Part shown: in pieces, positions 38,608 to 51,555 of the stretch
How the letters are laid out: the number at the start of each line of letters is the position of its first letter
How positions within the stretch are numbered: position 1 is the stretch's first letter
DNA from: Apus apus
Taxonomy: Eukaryota > Chordata > Aves > Apodiformes > Apodidae
Assembly (NCBI RefSeq): GCF_020740795.1
Contig: NC_067285.1
Location: 40,708,511 to 40,772,510 of the forward strand
Reading direction: 5' to 3'
DNA length: 64,000 nucleotides
Program-made: the position numbers and the translations under genes
Notes under the pieces: generated by a model
What the model saw: only the letters and a program-made list of their open reading frames with translations
What the model was told of the DNA's origin: nothing
The model's database searches: none

Positions 38608-39015
38608 TCTGATGCAGAAGGCTTGAAGGAGCTGGGAATGTTTAGTCTGAGGAAGAGGAGGCTGAGGGGAGACCTCATCAGTCTCTACAGCTGCCTGAAA
38701 GGTCATTGGAGAGAGGTTGGTGCTGGTCTCTTCTCACAGGTCCTTAGCCACAGAACAAGAGGGAATGGCTTCAAGCTGCAACAGGGCAGGTTTAGACTGG
38801 ACAGTAGGAAAATTTTTTCCACAGCAAGAGTGTTTAGACACTGGAATAGGCTGCCCAGGGAGGTGGTGGAGTCACCATCCCTGGATGTGTTGAAGGGTGG
38901 TTTGGATGTGGTGTTGGTGGAGATGGTTTAGGGGAGAACTGGGTAGAGTAGGGATGATGGTTGGACTCGGGGATCCCCAGGGGCTTTTCCAACCTGAATG
39001 GTTCTATGATTCTAG
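38608..39015 (+). mobile_element. CR1 LINE fragment retaining an open ORF2 C-terminus
   Basis: The segment encodes the CR1 ORF2 tail in one frame ([60 protein letters not shown]) down to a stop at 38,931, then the 3' UTR and GGTTCTATGATTCTAG end. The open frame suggests a relatively young copy. It is a 5'-truncated element, not a host gene. Confidence 0.9.
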
Positions 39016-42000
39016 TATTTAATCCAGAATTATTATTCAACATGTACCCACAAAGTCCCAACTGGATCTTTCTCATTTTCACTTAGGAACTATTCTTGTG
39101 TGTGTGATGATGTTGCTTCAATAAAATGTAAGTACTTAGCTTAAATTGTGTCATAGAAGTATTAAGTGTATCTCCCAAGGTTATCATAAGTGACTTCTGA
39201 TTTTAGGTGGAGTTAAATGCTTATTATTGTGGGAGGCTCCAAAGCAATGCCAGCTCTGCACTTCAGTCATGGAGTTACAGTGTGAATTATGGCAAAGTCG
39301 AGAAAAATCTGCTGCTCTGTCCTTTGTGGAGACTGTACACATATGGCTTCACCCTGAGAATCTCAGCCTCTGCACCTGTCAGGCCAGCAGGTTTTGAATT
39401 GTCCATCAGAAACGATCACTTGAAAAGAAACAAGTCTGTTTGTAAAGGCCACCTCCTGACCAGGAGTGGGGTAAAAGTGCTGCTTTTGGGCTGCCAGCAG
39501 CTTTTCTGACCAGCCATCAAGGTTTTATTAGCTCAGCCTATTTTTTACAAAGCTTACCTTCACTGCTGTTTAATACAATGAAGTAAGAGTGAAAAGTTCA
39601 AATATGAGACTTTCCTGTGGAGCTGGTTTCGTGGTAGCCTGTCAGCCAACATCAACAGTGTGATAGCAAGGGCTTCGTGTTTCTGTCTAGTCTGTGGTGA
39701 CCTGCTGAGGTGGCATCTGCTTGGGGGTGCCCAGAAACCTTGATGGGAAAACCCAGCTCACACCTCACGTAGACCACGAGTTCAGTGACTGCAGGGGGTT
39801 CTTCTTTTCCTCCTCTGTATCTCCAACTAGGTATCATTTAAAAGTCTGGGTGGGGAAAGAATGGGAAAGCTCATAATGGCTTGAAAAATGTGTTTTACTT
39901 TGTTTCAATAGCTGCAGAAACCTCAGTCTTGGATCCTAAATGCAGTTCTTGGTCAGATTCCAGCTGTGGCCCTGGAATCCACAGTAGTTGGGAGAACTGA
40001 GAGCAGAAGTTCACACAGGCAATAGTGGGTGTGAGGGAGCATCTTTGGTTGGTATTAAGGTGGTTGCTAGATTGTGCACGTGTGTGCTGAGGCAATAAAA
40101 ACCCAATTATTTTATCTCTTATAAGGCATAGATTTCTCCCATGGAACAGCAAGCACATTGGATACATTGGAGCTGACAAAACTGAGTGTGGCCTGACTTT
40201 GCTGTCTGGAGAAGTAACTCCAATGAAGATTTCAGAATAGAGAGGGGGAAGGGGAGAAATCCAGGAGGAAATCTTTGTAGCGGCATTAAAATAAATTTGA
40301 TTTAGAAGACTAGGATCATGGTTTTCTAAACTCCCATTATAATCTACAGTGTACAGTCAGGGCATAGAGTGAGGGAGGGATGTAATCAGTACATACTCGG
40401 GTATGTTTAAAATTAGCAGTGTGCTCCTGAACTGGGTGAGAGGATTTCTAAAATCTGCATCTGGATCTGCCTTAAGCAACCACACCTTTTTTACTTCATT
40501 CCTTTTCCTGAAAGGAGGTTGTCCTTTTTCTCAGGGAGGAGGTTATAGCTAAATCAGTGAGCAAAAATGAAAGCAGGAGATTTATGTCTATGTAAAAAAA
40601 AAAGAGACCTGCAGTAGGAGTTGAGGGCAGTGTTACTCTTGAGGCATGCTCCTTGTCAGGAACACGCAGCCATGGGCTGGAAGATAAGTCCATGAATCCC
40701 AGCCCCAGGAAAATGTGGCTCCCCAGTGGTACTGGCTGTCAGTGTATCATTCAGCTCATCATTCTGTGAGCACCACAAGCCCAGTTTTCTAACAGGTTTG
40801 TGTCTCACTGGGGACTGGTTTTGGAGGCTAAGAAGATAATGCTTGAACTGAAGCTTTTTTAGCTGTATATGGCATTTTTAGGACAACTTTCCCTGTGAGG
40901 CTGAGTTGCAGCTTATCTCTTAGGACACTTGGACTCTGCCTTACTGCCTTTCCTGCAACATTTACAATGTAAGTTATCTTGTAGATCTCCAACCATTTGC
41001 CAAACTGCAAGATCAAAGCTTGGAAGCACATGTGCATACTCAGTGCTAAAAGAAGTCTTGATTCTGTACTAAATTAGCAAAAAACCCCCAGTTGTTTGCA
41101 CTTTTTGTGGAGCACTGAAGGCCTTGCCCCACTGCTGTGCTCTGTTTGCACAGGAATTAGGTAGGATTTTTAGATGTCTGTGTCACCTCTGCTAGCTGGC
41201 TTGAAGCTTCTTCTGCGTGATGTGAGTCTGCCCTAATAGCTCAGATGAAAAAAATAAGCAAAGAAAAAAAAAAATACCAAGAAAACCATTTTGCAGGTCT
41301 GTTTTTTGTCCAAGTTTATTGCCCATACAAGGGCCCACATGAATGTAAAATACTGTGGAAAAGAGGACAGAGAGAAGGAATGAAGAATTAATGTTGGCAA
41401 TGGGGTATGGAAAGAGACTAATAGGAATGCAGTAACAGCCACCCTGGGTGTGAGACAGAGACCTCTCCAACTCAGAATAATGAACAGAAGTGAGCTTCCC
41501 CCTTACAAGATGTCAAGGGCAAAAATCATTAACTTAGAGCAATGCTGGAGCTCTGGGGCTTCAGTACATATGTTTTGAAGTTTTCCAGTCACTGGGAGAT
41601 ATTGGAAAAATATTTTCCTAGATATTAATATTGTCCGTGTTGTAAAATATATTCCTAGACCAAGTATTCATTTGAGAGGACTCTAGCAAGTCTGTATTTT
41701 TATTAAAAAGCCAAACAAACAGAGGTCTTTTTTTCTGTTGATGGCAGATGGTGAGCAAAACGGGAGTCCACAGGAACAGGAGAGGCCCCAGCTCTGCTGT
41801 CATAGGCTCAGAAAAATATACCTTGGGCTGTACTCTTAACTGGCAGGAGAGTTACTTACTTTTGAAAGGAGATTCTTTTCAATAAGGAGTGAAAGGTTGC
41901 TCATCTTCTCAGTGAGACCATGGAGGCCAAGGTTCCTTTAGTAAGGAGTGGCACCACTCAGCAGAAGGTTTTCCAGTTGTGTTTGCCTTTTTACTGTCTG

Positions 42001-42675
42001 AGGAGAAGTCTGCTTTCCTGCCATGCTTCTTTTCACTTGGTCCCTCTTTTCCTTTTGTTTCTGCACCAACATCCTTTATTAATCTTTCTCCTGGGGTGCT
42101 GAAGCCCAATTATCCCTTCCGTGTGCTGACCCTCGGTGAGGTCGTATCCTCACCTGGCAGCAACCCCTTGTGTTCTGAGGAACTATGTGAGTTTATACTT
42201 GAGGATCTGTCCTCCCGTAGCATGGTGTGACAAAAATGTGAATGCTTTGGTATAGGTAGACTGGAATTAATCTAAATAACTAGATGGATCTTTGGAAAAG
42301 TCACCTGCAATGGAGCTGCTGACTCACAGGGGTGGGCAGTGAGGGTTCTCCCCGGCCAGCAGGATGCAAACAGAAGTGCAGATGGTTACCATCAGTGAAG
42401 ACTTAGCTGAAAAAACTATGAGGATGCTGGGCTGGGACAGGAGAAGGACTGTGAATGATATTATAGCCCAAACAAAAATGAGAATCAAACCTCACTGCAC
42501 TGTCAGCACTTGAAAGCAATCAGGAGAGAGAAGTCAAAACCCAGGGATGTCAACAGCCCATTGCCTGCCATGGTCTTTGCTCTGGGCCACCATGGGGACT
42601 CAAGGTTGCTTCCAACAATTAGATATAAAGGCAGCTCTTCTCCTTCAGCCATGATAGAAGCTATTTTGTTTTATA

Positions 42676-42696
42676 ATTTATTTATTTATTTGTTTT
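42676..42696 (+). repeat. (ATTT)n microsatellite
   Basis: ATTTATTTATTTATTTG. Confidence 0.75.
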
Positions 42697-42763
42697 GTCC
42701 AAAGTATCTTACTGGACAAACATGATTGTTAATCCTGGATATTTCAGGATATTTTCAGTGCTG

Positions 42764-42778
42764 GTTTTTTTTGTTGTG

Positions 42779-42809
<31 letters not shown>
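42764..42809 (+). repeat. T-rich (TTTG)n tract
   Basis: A T-run, then TTTGTTTG and TTTTG units. Confidence 0.8.
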
Positions 42810-42810
<1 letters not shown>

Positions 42811-43304
42811 CTGTAGCTGGTTGAAAGGATCATGTTTCTGCCCACTGTTCTGGGAGGAGGGGAGGTGTTGTGTTCACCACTTGCCTTGATGCTAAACCAT
42901 AACTTGGTTGGTTTGAGGTCTGGCTTGGCAGCCAGGTGGTTTGCTGCAGCTGAACAGAGTAACTATGTGTAGTGCAGGTGGAGCCTGAACGTGTCAAAGC
43001 CAGAGCTCCAGTCAAATCCTCTGGGCAGGGGAAGGAGCCTCTTCTGAACCAGTCAGATATATTTGCCTACTGGAAGATTTGAGCAGAGAGGGGAAAATCG
43101 GTGCTCTGAGGAAGTGGGCAGTTGAGGTGCTTTTGTAGGAAGGTAGAATTTAATTTTTACCTGGAGCCTCCAATACCTGGGGTGTACTGAAGGGCTTTAT
43201 ACAGTAAGATGTTAAATATAGAAAGGTGACTTGGTAGGGGAAACAGAGCAACCACTGAATCAGTTCACACGTGTAACATTGGGCAGTCAAGGAAGGGCTT
43301 TAAT

Positions 43305-43323
43305 GGGGGGGGGGGGTGGGGGG
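43305..43323 (+). repeat. G-run (G12-T-G6), G-quadruplex-prone
   Basis: Eighteen guanines interrupted by a single T. Enough consecutive G-triplets are present to fold a G-quadruplex on the plus strand. Confidence 0.85.
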
Positions 43324-43756
43324 CTCTGATTCCTCACTTCCAGCAGCTCCTGCTGGGGCGATTCTCAGGAGTCAGTGTTTATTGCTTTCCACTCTGCCCC
43401 TGACTGGGGGGACAGCTCACTTCTGGCCAAAAAAGAATGACTGAGGAAGGTAACTTAAATCATTCCCATGTGCCTTACCAGAGTTCCTGAGTTGGAGCCA
43501 GAGCTTCTGACTGTGGGAGCTGGGTGACACATGAGAACCAACACCTGAAGAGAAGCCCCTCAGCTCCTTCTGGAGGTGCACAGCTGCAGGGCTGGCCAAG
43601 GCAGGGTATTCAAGAGCAGGGCTTTTGTTGCTCCTGTGGGGTTTGTTCCAGTCAGTGTCTCATTAAACAGCTTCCATTGCTGCAGCTGCGGTAAACCAGC
43701 CAGAACAGGAAGGGGCAGGGCTGGTCAATAAGAGACTGTTGTAGCCCACAGGGAAG

Positions 43757-43998
43757 GCTCAGAGGGGTCTTGTCAATGTATATAAATACCCAAAGTGCTG
43801 AGAAGGTGGAGCCAGGCTCTTTTCAGTGGTGCCCAGTAGCACAACCAGAGGGAGTGAGAACACAATGAAACACAGGAGCTTCCCTCTCAACATCAGGAAC
43901 ACTTCTTTGCTATGAGAGGTTGCCCAGATAGGTTCTGGAGTTCTCCATCCTTGGAGATATTCTAAAGTCTGGGCATGGTCCTGGGCAACCAGCTGAGC
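43757..43998 (+). mobile_element. Old CR1 LINE fragment
   Basis: The decayed match includes AGAGGGGTCTTGTCAATGTA, TATAAATACCCAAAGTGCTG, GAGAACACAATGAAACACAG and a TCCTTGGAGATATTCTAAAG block in CR1 order. The 3' terminal TCCAACC/ATTCTATG part is missing, so the end is approximate. Confidence 0.65.
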
Positions 43999-46523
43999 AA
44001 ATGGCATCTTTGGCATGGGCATGTGCCCTGTCTGCATATGTGCCATTTCCTACACTAGCAAAAGTTGGCTTTGTTTATCAGAGATTGGCCAGGGAGTCTG
44101 TGTGTGCAGCAGCAGGCTGGTCTGCACACGAGTCTTGTGAACGTTTGTCTCTTCAGATATTGGCAGAGTCTGGATTCGTTTATGTAAAATGAAAAGTTAT
44201 CCTGCACTGCTTGTTGGTAGTAACTAGAACTACACAGAATACTTCCAGTTAAACCACAGGCCTTAGGCACTTCATTCAGATTTCATTATGGTCTCAACTC
44301 AGGAAAGCTTTTGTACAAACTTGGTCTAATAGTTGAGAACCTTTTAAATGACCTGAGCCGATGAGTGGGTTTGCTGTTTAAATCATATGAAATACATAGC
44401 TTTCCATACTTGTAAGGAAAAACAGGTAAAATCCTGCACTTTTTATTGTGTTTGTCTTTCATAGTGTTAGATTTGGTGAAACCTGAAATTCAGTTAAAGC
44501 TTGAAGCATGCCAACCCCTGTGAATCACCAGGGAAAGTGGGGTTTGCATGACTTCTGCACACTGTAGCAATCTGTAAGACATGAAGGGCTGGTTAGGAGA
44601 TTAAGAAGCAATTCCTTATATGTCTAGAGGAGAATGCCTGTTCTGTGGTCACAGAGCTGGCTGAAAGGTATGGCACAGATTCCTGAGCTGGTGGGAAGCT
44701 GGATGACTGTGATGCTGTGAGCAGTCCAGGCACTGCAGCCTGAACCTCAGCTCAGGCTCATTTCTCTCATCTTTATGTTGCTGCAGCTGGACTTCTAGTG
44801 AAAACTGTTCCTGGTTGGGCACTTGGGATGCTTAGAAAACAGTGATTTACCATCTGCAAAAGACAAGGATTCAATGTAAAAAAAGAGGAGTTACCAGAAT
44901 GTGCTACTGCCAGGCCAAAGCGTTTGAGAAGCAAATGAAAAAATACAGAGAATGACCAAAAAAGTACTGAGATTTCCAGTCATATTTTAGTATTCTGTGT
45001 ATTGCTTTTTAGACTTCCCACCTGTAGGGTTTAAATTGTCAAGTTGTGACAGGTGAGCCTAAAGTTCAGGAAGTATTTTGATTTATTTATTCTTTTTTAA
45101 GGAACATTTCAAGTCTGTCCCTGTGTTTCTTTCAGAGCAGGTAGAAGCACCAAGTCCTGTCACTTGGAAGTGGGGACTCCTCTGGCTTGTCCTGCCTGAG
45201 CAACCTTGCCTCCTGCCAGATGAAGTGAAGCATTTATCTGTCTTTTGCTTCCTCCATGTACCTGGCTGCCTGTAACCCCTTATCTCCTTGCTCCTTTCTC
45301 CCATTACTTATTGCCTTTCTTGGCAGGGCCCCTGCTTGGCTAATCTTGAACCTGCTCCAGGAGCTGGAGCTGGACAGTCTTGCTCAGCAAAGTTTGCTCT
45401 GATGCTGGTGCATTGGAAGAACGAGAATGCAGGGCTCAGCCAGTTGACTGATGTGTCTTCACCAGTGATTTTTCTAAGTAATAAGTGAAAAAGGGTCAGC
45501 CAATGTCCTGATGCTGGTAGAATTCAGGAGCACTTTTCCCATCTGGCTAAAACAGCTGGGGGATTTATAATTTTTGTTTGGTTGTTTTTTGTGCCAGTGA
45601 GCATGTATAACTGTCATTTGTATCTGGTTTGTAAGCCTGCCCCCTCATGTTTATAAATCAGCTGTATTTCTGTTTGAATGAATAGAAACATAGCAAAGAT
45701 GACAACTGTTCCTCTAAATGAGGAAAACTGTGGAGAGACCTTGAGCATTTGTTAGTTCCCTGTGGCATCATTTGTTCTGTTTTGAACGTGGAAGCAGTGA
45801 ACTGTGAGATGGCACTTTTCCTTTGCCCAGGATATTGAATTCCCTTTTTCCTGTGCTGAATTCAAAGTTCTAGTTGAAAGCAGAATGAAACAACCATGAT
45901 ATCGAGTGTCTCTTCTAACAAAGCAGCAAGGGAGCAAATAGCAAATTAATAGAAAAAGGAGCCTGTTTCATGCTACCTGGTACTCCAGAAGAATCCTTAG
46001 ATGAGAACTTTCCTGATGCATTTTGTATTGAATAGTGATTGGCTAATCCATTTTCTTCCTTTGAGATGTTAGATATTTGTTTTTCTTTAAGATGCAGTTG
46101 TTTGTTAATAAGAATCCAAGTTTACAAATTCTAATTACTTGGATAATTTAATTAAGGACATGATGCTGTTCCTCAGGACCTGACAAGGGAAAACCAGCTG
46201 AACCATGCTGGCAGTGGGTGAAAGAAATGGGTGGTAGCAGTTCCTGGTATGTTAAATTTGTCTTGAATTTCCTTAGGTGATGAACTTACCTATTGGAAGC
46301 TGAATGCTGCACTTGAGTTTTGGACCTCCTCCTGTAACTTGTCCTGAAGTCAAAACCTGCTGCACTGAATGGAAGCCTGAAGGGAAGCTGAAGAAATACA
46401 CTGGGAAAGCTAAGATTTCAAAGATTTGAAACTGTGAGGTAAGGAATGTTTCTCCTAGGGAGAAGTGCAGATATAGCCTAGTAAGTTCTCAGCCTGACAC
46501 ACAAGCCCTGGGCACCAGGTGAA
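43999..46523. other. No recognisable gene or repeat
   Basis: Unremarkable sequence. A splice-bounded segment at 46,278-46,439 has early stops in all frames. Confidence 0.6.
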
Positions 46524-46870
46524 AATCATAAAATCACAGAATGGTGAAGGTTGGAAGGGCCCTTAAAGATCATCAGGTTCCAACCTCTCTGCCATGAGCA
46601 GGGACACCTCCCACCAGACCAGGCTGCACAAGCCTCACCTAACCTGCCCTTGAACGCCTCTAGAGAGGGGGCATCAACAACCTCCCTGGGCAACCTGTTC
46701 CAGTGCCTTCCTACCCTCATGGTGAAGAATTTCTTCTGATGTCTAACCTAAATCTCCCCTCTTGCAGTTTAAATCCATTCTCCCTTGTCCTCTCACTACA
46801 AGCCCTTGTCCCAAGCCCCTCCCCAGCTTTCCTGGAGCCCCTTCAGGCACTGGAAGGTGCTCTAAGGTCT
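46524..46870 (-). mobile_element. CR1 LINE fragment
   Basis: The plus strand reads AATCATAAAATCACAGAATG, GAAGGTTGGAAGGGCCCTTA and AAAGATCATCAGGTTCCAAC, then the reverse complement of the ORF2 tail (minus-strand peptide [20 protein letters not shown]). It is a 5'-truncated copy of about 345 bp, of the same subfamily as the copies at 58.7 and 63.2 kb. Confidence 0.9.
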
Positions 46871-46918
46871 GGGGCTGTTCCTTTTGTTGTCATGTTGGGC
46901 CCAAAGCCACGACAGAGT

Positions 46919-46972
46919 CTGTGATCCCAAGGGTTTTTTCCAACCTGAATGGTTCTATGGTTCTATGATTCT
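46919..46972 (+). mobile_element. CR1 3'-end stub
   Basis: About 54 bp of CR1 3' terminus (GTGATCCCAAGGGTTTTTTC, CAACCTGAATGG, TTCTATGGTTCTATGATTCT) follow the minus-orientation CR1 after a gap of about 48 bp. It is very similar to the stub at 2,447-2,504. Confidence 0.75.
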
Positions 46973-47485
46973 TCCTCCTTGCAACAATGTTGTATGCATA
47001 GAGGAATGTCCATTGTGTTTTATGTCATAAACACTGATGGACTTGACCTATAGACGGAAAAGAAACAATAAGCAAGGAAAAGTCTCTGTTTAGACCTATT
47101 TCCCCCATATATTTTCATGTGTACATCTATGCCTGCCTGTGTGTAACCACACTATTAACTTCAGGTGAATTTTCAGATATTTTCCTGCAATTTGTTGTGA
47201 ACACGACTGGGATGTAAATGAAATCAACCCGGAACAGTCCTAAAAGAATACCTTATTTAGTATTTTAATCCTTTTTTGAATGCAGATAAGAACATTCAGC
47301 CATCCCGTGCTGTCCTGGGGATTTCTGGGCAGGCGTGAAAGGGAGAAAACCTTTGTGTTGCAGCCCTGGTGCAAGACCAAGATTAGCATATGCACCTTGT
47401 GCATGGCTCTGGGGTGTGCTAAGGTGTTGACAATCTCTGCCACATGTGAGCTGAAGCTGGCAGAGCAGCCTCCTTGGAAGTTCAC
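46973..47485. other. Spacer between CR1 copies
   Basis: About 510 bp without recognisable features. Confidence 0.6.
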
Positions 47486-47915
47486 TGGGGCTATGAGGAT
47501 GATGAAGGGACTGGAACATCTGTCTGATGAGGAAAGGCTGAGAGACCTGGGGCTGGTTAGTCTGGAGAGGAGAAGACTGAGAGGGGATCTTATTAATGTC
47601 TACAAATATCTGAAGGGTGGGTGTCAAGAATGGGCCAGTCTCTTTTCAGTGCTGCCCTGTGATAGGATGAGGGGAAATGGCACCAAGTGACAACACAGGA
47701 GGTTCCACTTCAACAGGAGGAGAAACTTCTTTACTGTGAAGATGACAGAGCCCTGGGACAGGCTGCCCAGAGAGGTTGTGGAGTCTCCTTCTCTGGAGAC
47801 TTTCAAGACCCATCTGGACACGTTCCTGTGTGACCTGCCCTGGTGTTCCTGCTGCAGCAGGGGTTTGCACTTGATGATCTTCACAGGTCCCTTCCAACCC
47901 CTGTGATTCTATGAT
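47486..47915 (+). mobile_element. CR1 LINE fragment
   Basis: The segment begins GGATGATGAAGGGACTGGAA and CATCTGTCTGATGAGGAAAG and encodes part of the ORF2 tail ([20 protein letters not shown]). It ends GATGATCTTCACAGGTCCCT, TCCAACCCCTGTGATTCTAT. The frame is broken by a stop after about 200 bp (47,690). Confidence 0.9.
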
Positions 47916-50900
47916 TTACGTACTTGAGCTGGACATGTTTGTCTGTATTACAGTCCCATCTGCCAGAGGTCTCCTCTTCCTCCTCCTTAGTGGACAAGAT
48001 TGGAAGTTTTTGTTGCTTCTTTTGTTAAAAGTTGCCTAGAAGTGGAGCAGAAATATTGGCTCCTGAGCTATGGAGGATGCTTTGTACATGAGCTACTGCC
48101 TGGGTCTGAGCACGGGACTCCCACCAGAGAGCGGGGCTTCCGTTTTCAAATCCTGACTCTTTTTTCCCACTGTGCAGCCTTTCCTCAACCTGCCAGCTGG
48201 GAAAGCATTCTCAGTGGACACTTGCTCAGTTTGTTAAATCTTCCTTGACTATTGGCCACACACAGATGCCAGACACTGGGCTGGACAGAGGTCTGATAGG
48301 TTTGGCCCTTTTCACATTGCCATAGTCTTCCTTCCTGTTTTCTGTGTCTGACTGCAGGTTGAATTCTACTGCCATTGCCTTGGCACTGAAGAGGGTTTTG
48401 TGTTTCTTTTTTGTGACATCTCCCAACAGAGATGGTGCAGAGAAGTCAATTTTTCAGGGAGCTCTGCTTTTCCTAGGAACCTGGAGCAGATCTCACTTTT
48501 CCTTTGAGCTTGGTGACTGAATGGAGTGAAAACATATTTGCTGGATAGCAAATGATAAAGGAAGAAGTTTATCTTCTAAAAAGCTGCTTCCCCATCTCAC
48601 TTAAGTGTTTCCTTGGTTTAAATACCAGGAAGAAAAGCAGGAGTCCTTTTCTTTAATTCTCTTCAGTCCTTGCTTGTGACACACTATTGCTGCTTCATCC
48701 TCATTGTATTTACTCTCCTCTACCCCATGTAAATTCATCAGAAACAGATTTCTCAAGTAGCTTCCCCTCTTTAAACAGTATACAAGTTATTGTTTTCTCT
48801 TGCAAAACCCTTCTTTTCCTTTTCCCAGAAACAGTGAACAACTGTGTTGAATGGATTTCTCTAGAAGGTTGTTTTACAGGTCAGGAGGTTAGCTTACTTT
48901 TGTCTTTTCACTTCCACTGTTTCAGAAGAAATCCTCTGTGTGTTCTCCTGAATTGTAAAGGCTGGTAAGAATGAGAAGCTGAAGTCATCCATTAATCCAC
49001 CAGCCAAGTACTATTCAAGCAGCTGCAGTGAAAGCTCTCACATGCTGCCCTGGAAATAACCCCAGCCTTGACGTGGTAAGGTGACCCTAGGTAAGGTCAG
49101 AAGCTCAGTTCTCATTTTCATTTAAGCTTCTGGTTTTTAAACAAGAGTTTGTCGTCGTCCCTTGTGCTTATGTTGATCTCTTACAGCAGATGGATCCTCA
49201 CAGAGAGAGTTGAGAAGTGGAGTCCAGAGAGGCAGAGGTTTATCTGCTAAACATTGCTGCTCCATCCTCTCAACTTGTTGTTTTGGCTTAAATATTTACT
49301 GACCATGACCCCATGCAAGAGCACCAAGTGGTATCAGGATTTTAGCTTAAGCTGCTTTGCAGAGACAAAGCACCTGCTTGAATGCCTTCTGGAAAGGGAA
49401 GTGATTTGGAAGCATCCCAGCAAATTCAAAGTGGCAACAGTTGCCTGCTTGTGTCCTTCCCCTGGAAGTGTGGGGCCTTGGATGCTCTGTGTACACAGTG
49501 TCAGAGATGGGAGCTCATGGCTGGGGCTTTCAGGAGGGTGTAAGAAATCTTGTTGTCTCTGTCCTGGGGGCCTGAGCACTGAGTGTGGCACTTCCATGAG
49601 CCTTAAGTCAAACCTCCTTCAGCTGCTTTGAAAATCCTGCCTGTGCTGGCTTTCCATCTGCATGGGGGTGAGGGTGCAGTGGAGAATGTGTGCTGGGGGA
49701 GGCCAGGGGTTAGGGCACAGGACTCTCTAGGTGGATGAAATACAACTGGTAGTGCTAGAGTCAGACTGTGGCTTCACCATCTGGTCCAGCTGAAGGACCA
49801 GTGCAGTTTGTAAACTGGCACAAAAGCAATGATGAGGCAAAAATCCACAAGTAGCTATTCCTTTCCCCCTTACAAGCCCATCTGTATTTGGGGTGGGGGC
49901 AATCCCAAAATTCAGTCAACAATATTGCCAGTACTTCTGGCTTCAGCCCTGGTGCTGATACAAACAGACATTTGAAGTTTCTGGAGGTGGTAGGTATGCA
50001 CACCCATTCCATGCCTAGAGAATGATGATTCCAAAGGAACAAGTCTCAGAAAGAGCTGTCCTCATCCCCAGTTGAGAAGTAAAGCTCTCTAACCTCTAAC
50101 TTCACAGAACTTAAGCAGTCTTAATCTGACTATCTGTAGTAACATCTTTAAAGTTCCAGCTGTGTTAGAGCCTGCATGTGAGGCTTTCTAAATAAAAATT
50201 ACCTATTGCCAATGTAGCCATGTATGTTCCATGCTGAAAATTGAGGCTTAATCATGTCTTCTGTCAATTAAAAGGGTTGAGAAGGAAGTGATTACACAGG
50301 TGCTTATATGAAATACATGCATATCCTAAAATAGTATTAGCATTTCAACTTTCTGGTTGCATCTACCCACAAAGTTCCTGGAGTTTCTGATATGCCATCA
50401 GTATTTTCCTAAGCACTTTTATCTGGTGTTTCTCACTGATGCCTAGATACATCTGTCTGCCAGGAGTGGTCACTTCTGCCAGCAGCTCTGGAAATTTCTC
50501 ATTTCTGACCCTATTGAATGGGTCAGTACCTGTAAGATTTACTGAAAGCACTTGATGCTGTGATTCTGGTATGTTTTTTTGTGACAGACAACTTTCCTGC
50601 TTCCATCCAGAACTGGAGTTGTCTGGAATTTCCAGTGCTCAGCCCAGTCCTGCCACAGCATCCATAGTGACAGCTCCTTTGTGGTGTAAGCTCTTCCTCA
50701 CAGGAGATGACTTTATTTGTGATATTGGGCTGAAGGAAATTTTAATTCCTTGTTATCTTAATTATTCCTTCTGAAGAATCCCAGTGCAAAGATATGGAAC
50801 AGATAAAAACAGCCTGCATGTCTTTCAGCTCAAGGATGTAACTGAAGGGAGGCTACATGTGCTTGAAGTTGAGAATTGGCTTCGCCTTTGCGAGGTTTCA

Positions 50901-51555
50901 GCTGTAACTCAAGATGCTTTTGACACCAAGAGAGCAGCATAAAATGTTTGCCTCTTCTCTTTATAGACCCTCACATAATCTAATGCAAAGCTGATGTGTA
51001 GGGGGTGGGATGTAGCCTGCAGCTTCACGTGGGCCTGGTTAACAGGAACAGGGGTGTCTCCTGGTTTCCAACTGTGGTCATTATTCCAATGCTTCCAGAA
51101 AGGACCACTGGCAACCATCCTCAAGTTGTTGTTTTTATTCTGGTGACATGGAATGACCTTTTGTAATAGAATCGAGGAAATGGAAGGAACAGAAAGGACT
51201 GAGATGAGTGACTTGAAGTATTTTGTGAGGTAATCAGATAATATCATAACCTTGTGGAGTAGACAGCTCCAAACTGGAGCTGAATCAGACATTCTCACTG
51301 GCTTCCTTAAGGAACAGCCTTTCAACAGGGCATTACTAATTTTTTACATTTCATTTTTTGTTTCTGTGGTGGATTTTTTCTGGTTTTAGGGAGTCAAGCC
51401 AGGATAGATGATTCTCATTATGTTTGAGAGGTAAGGGAATGTTTTAGTATGCAGCCTCTCTCCCTCCTTCTGGAAACCTTTATTTTCTTGCACGAATCAG
51501 TGGCAGAAAAGAAATCAGAGAACTGAAAAAAATAACCCATTTCCTCTCTCTGCAG
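47916..51555. other. No certain gene; flank of the candidate exon
   Basis: Intron- or intergenic-like sequence. A splice-bounded open segment at 50,588-50,685 is a weak exon candidate; a 41-nt segment at 51,390-51,430 has good splice sites but stops in all frames. Confidence 0.5.

Larger units (their letters stand above)
39016..43756. other. No recognisable gene
   Basis: Non-coding sequence with ATTT, TTTG and G-run simple repeats near 42.7-43.3 kb. Confidence 0.6.

Noticed and set aside
46278..46439. Splice-bounded segment near 46.3 kb
   Set aside because: Early stops in every frame and no other support.
51390..51430. 41-nt segment with good acceptor and donor
   Set aside because: All three frames contain stops; at most a non-coding exon.
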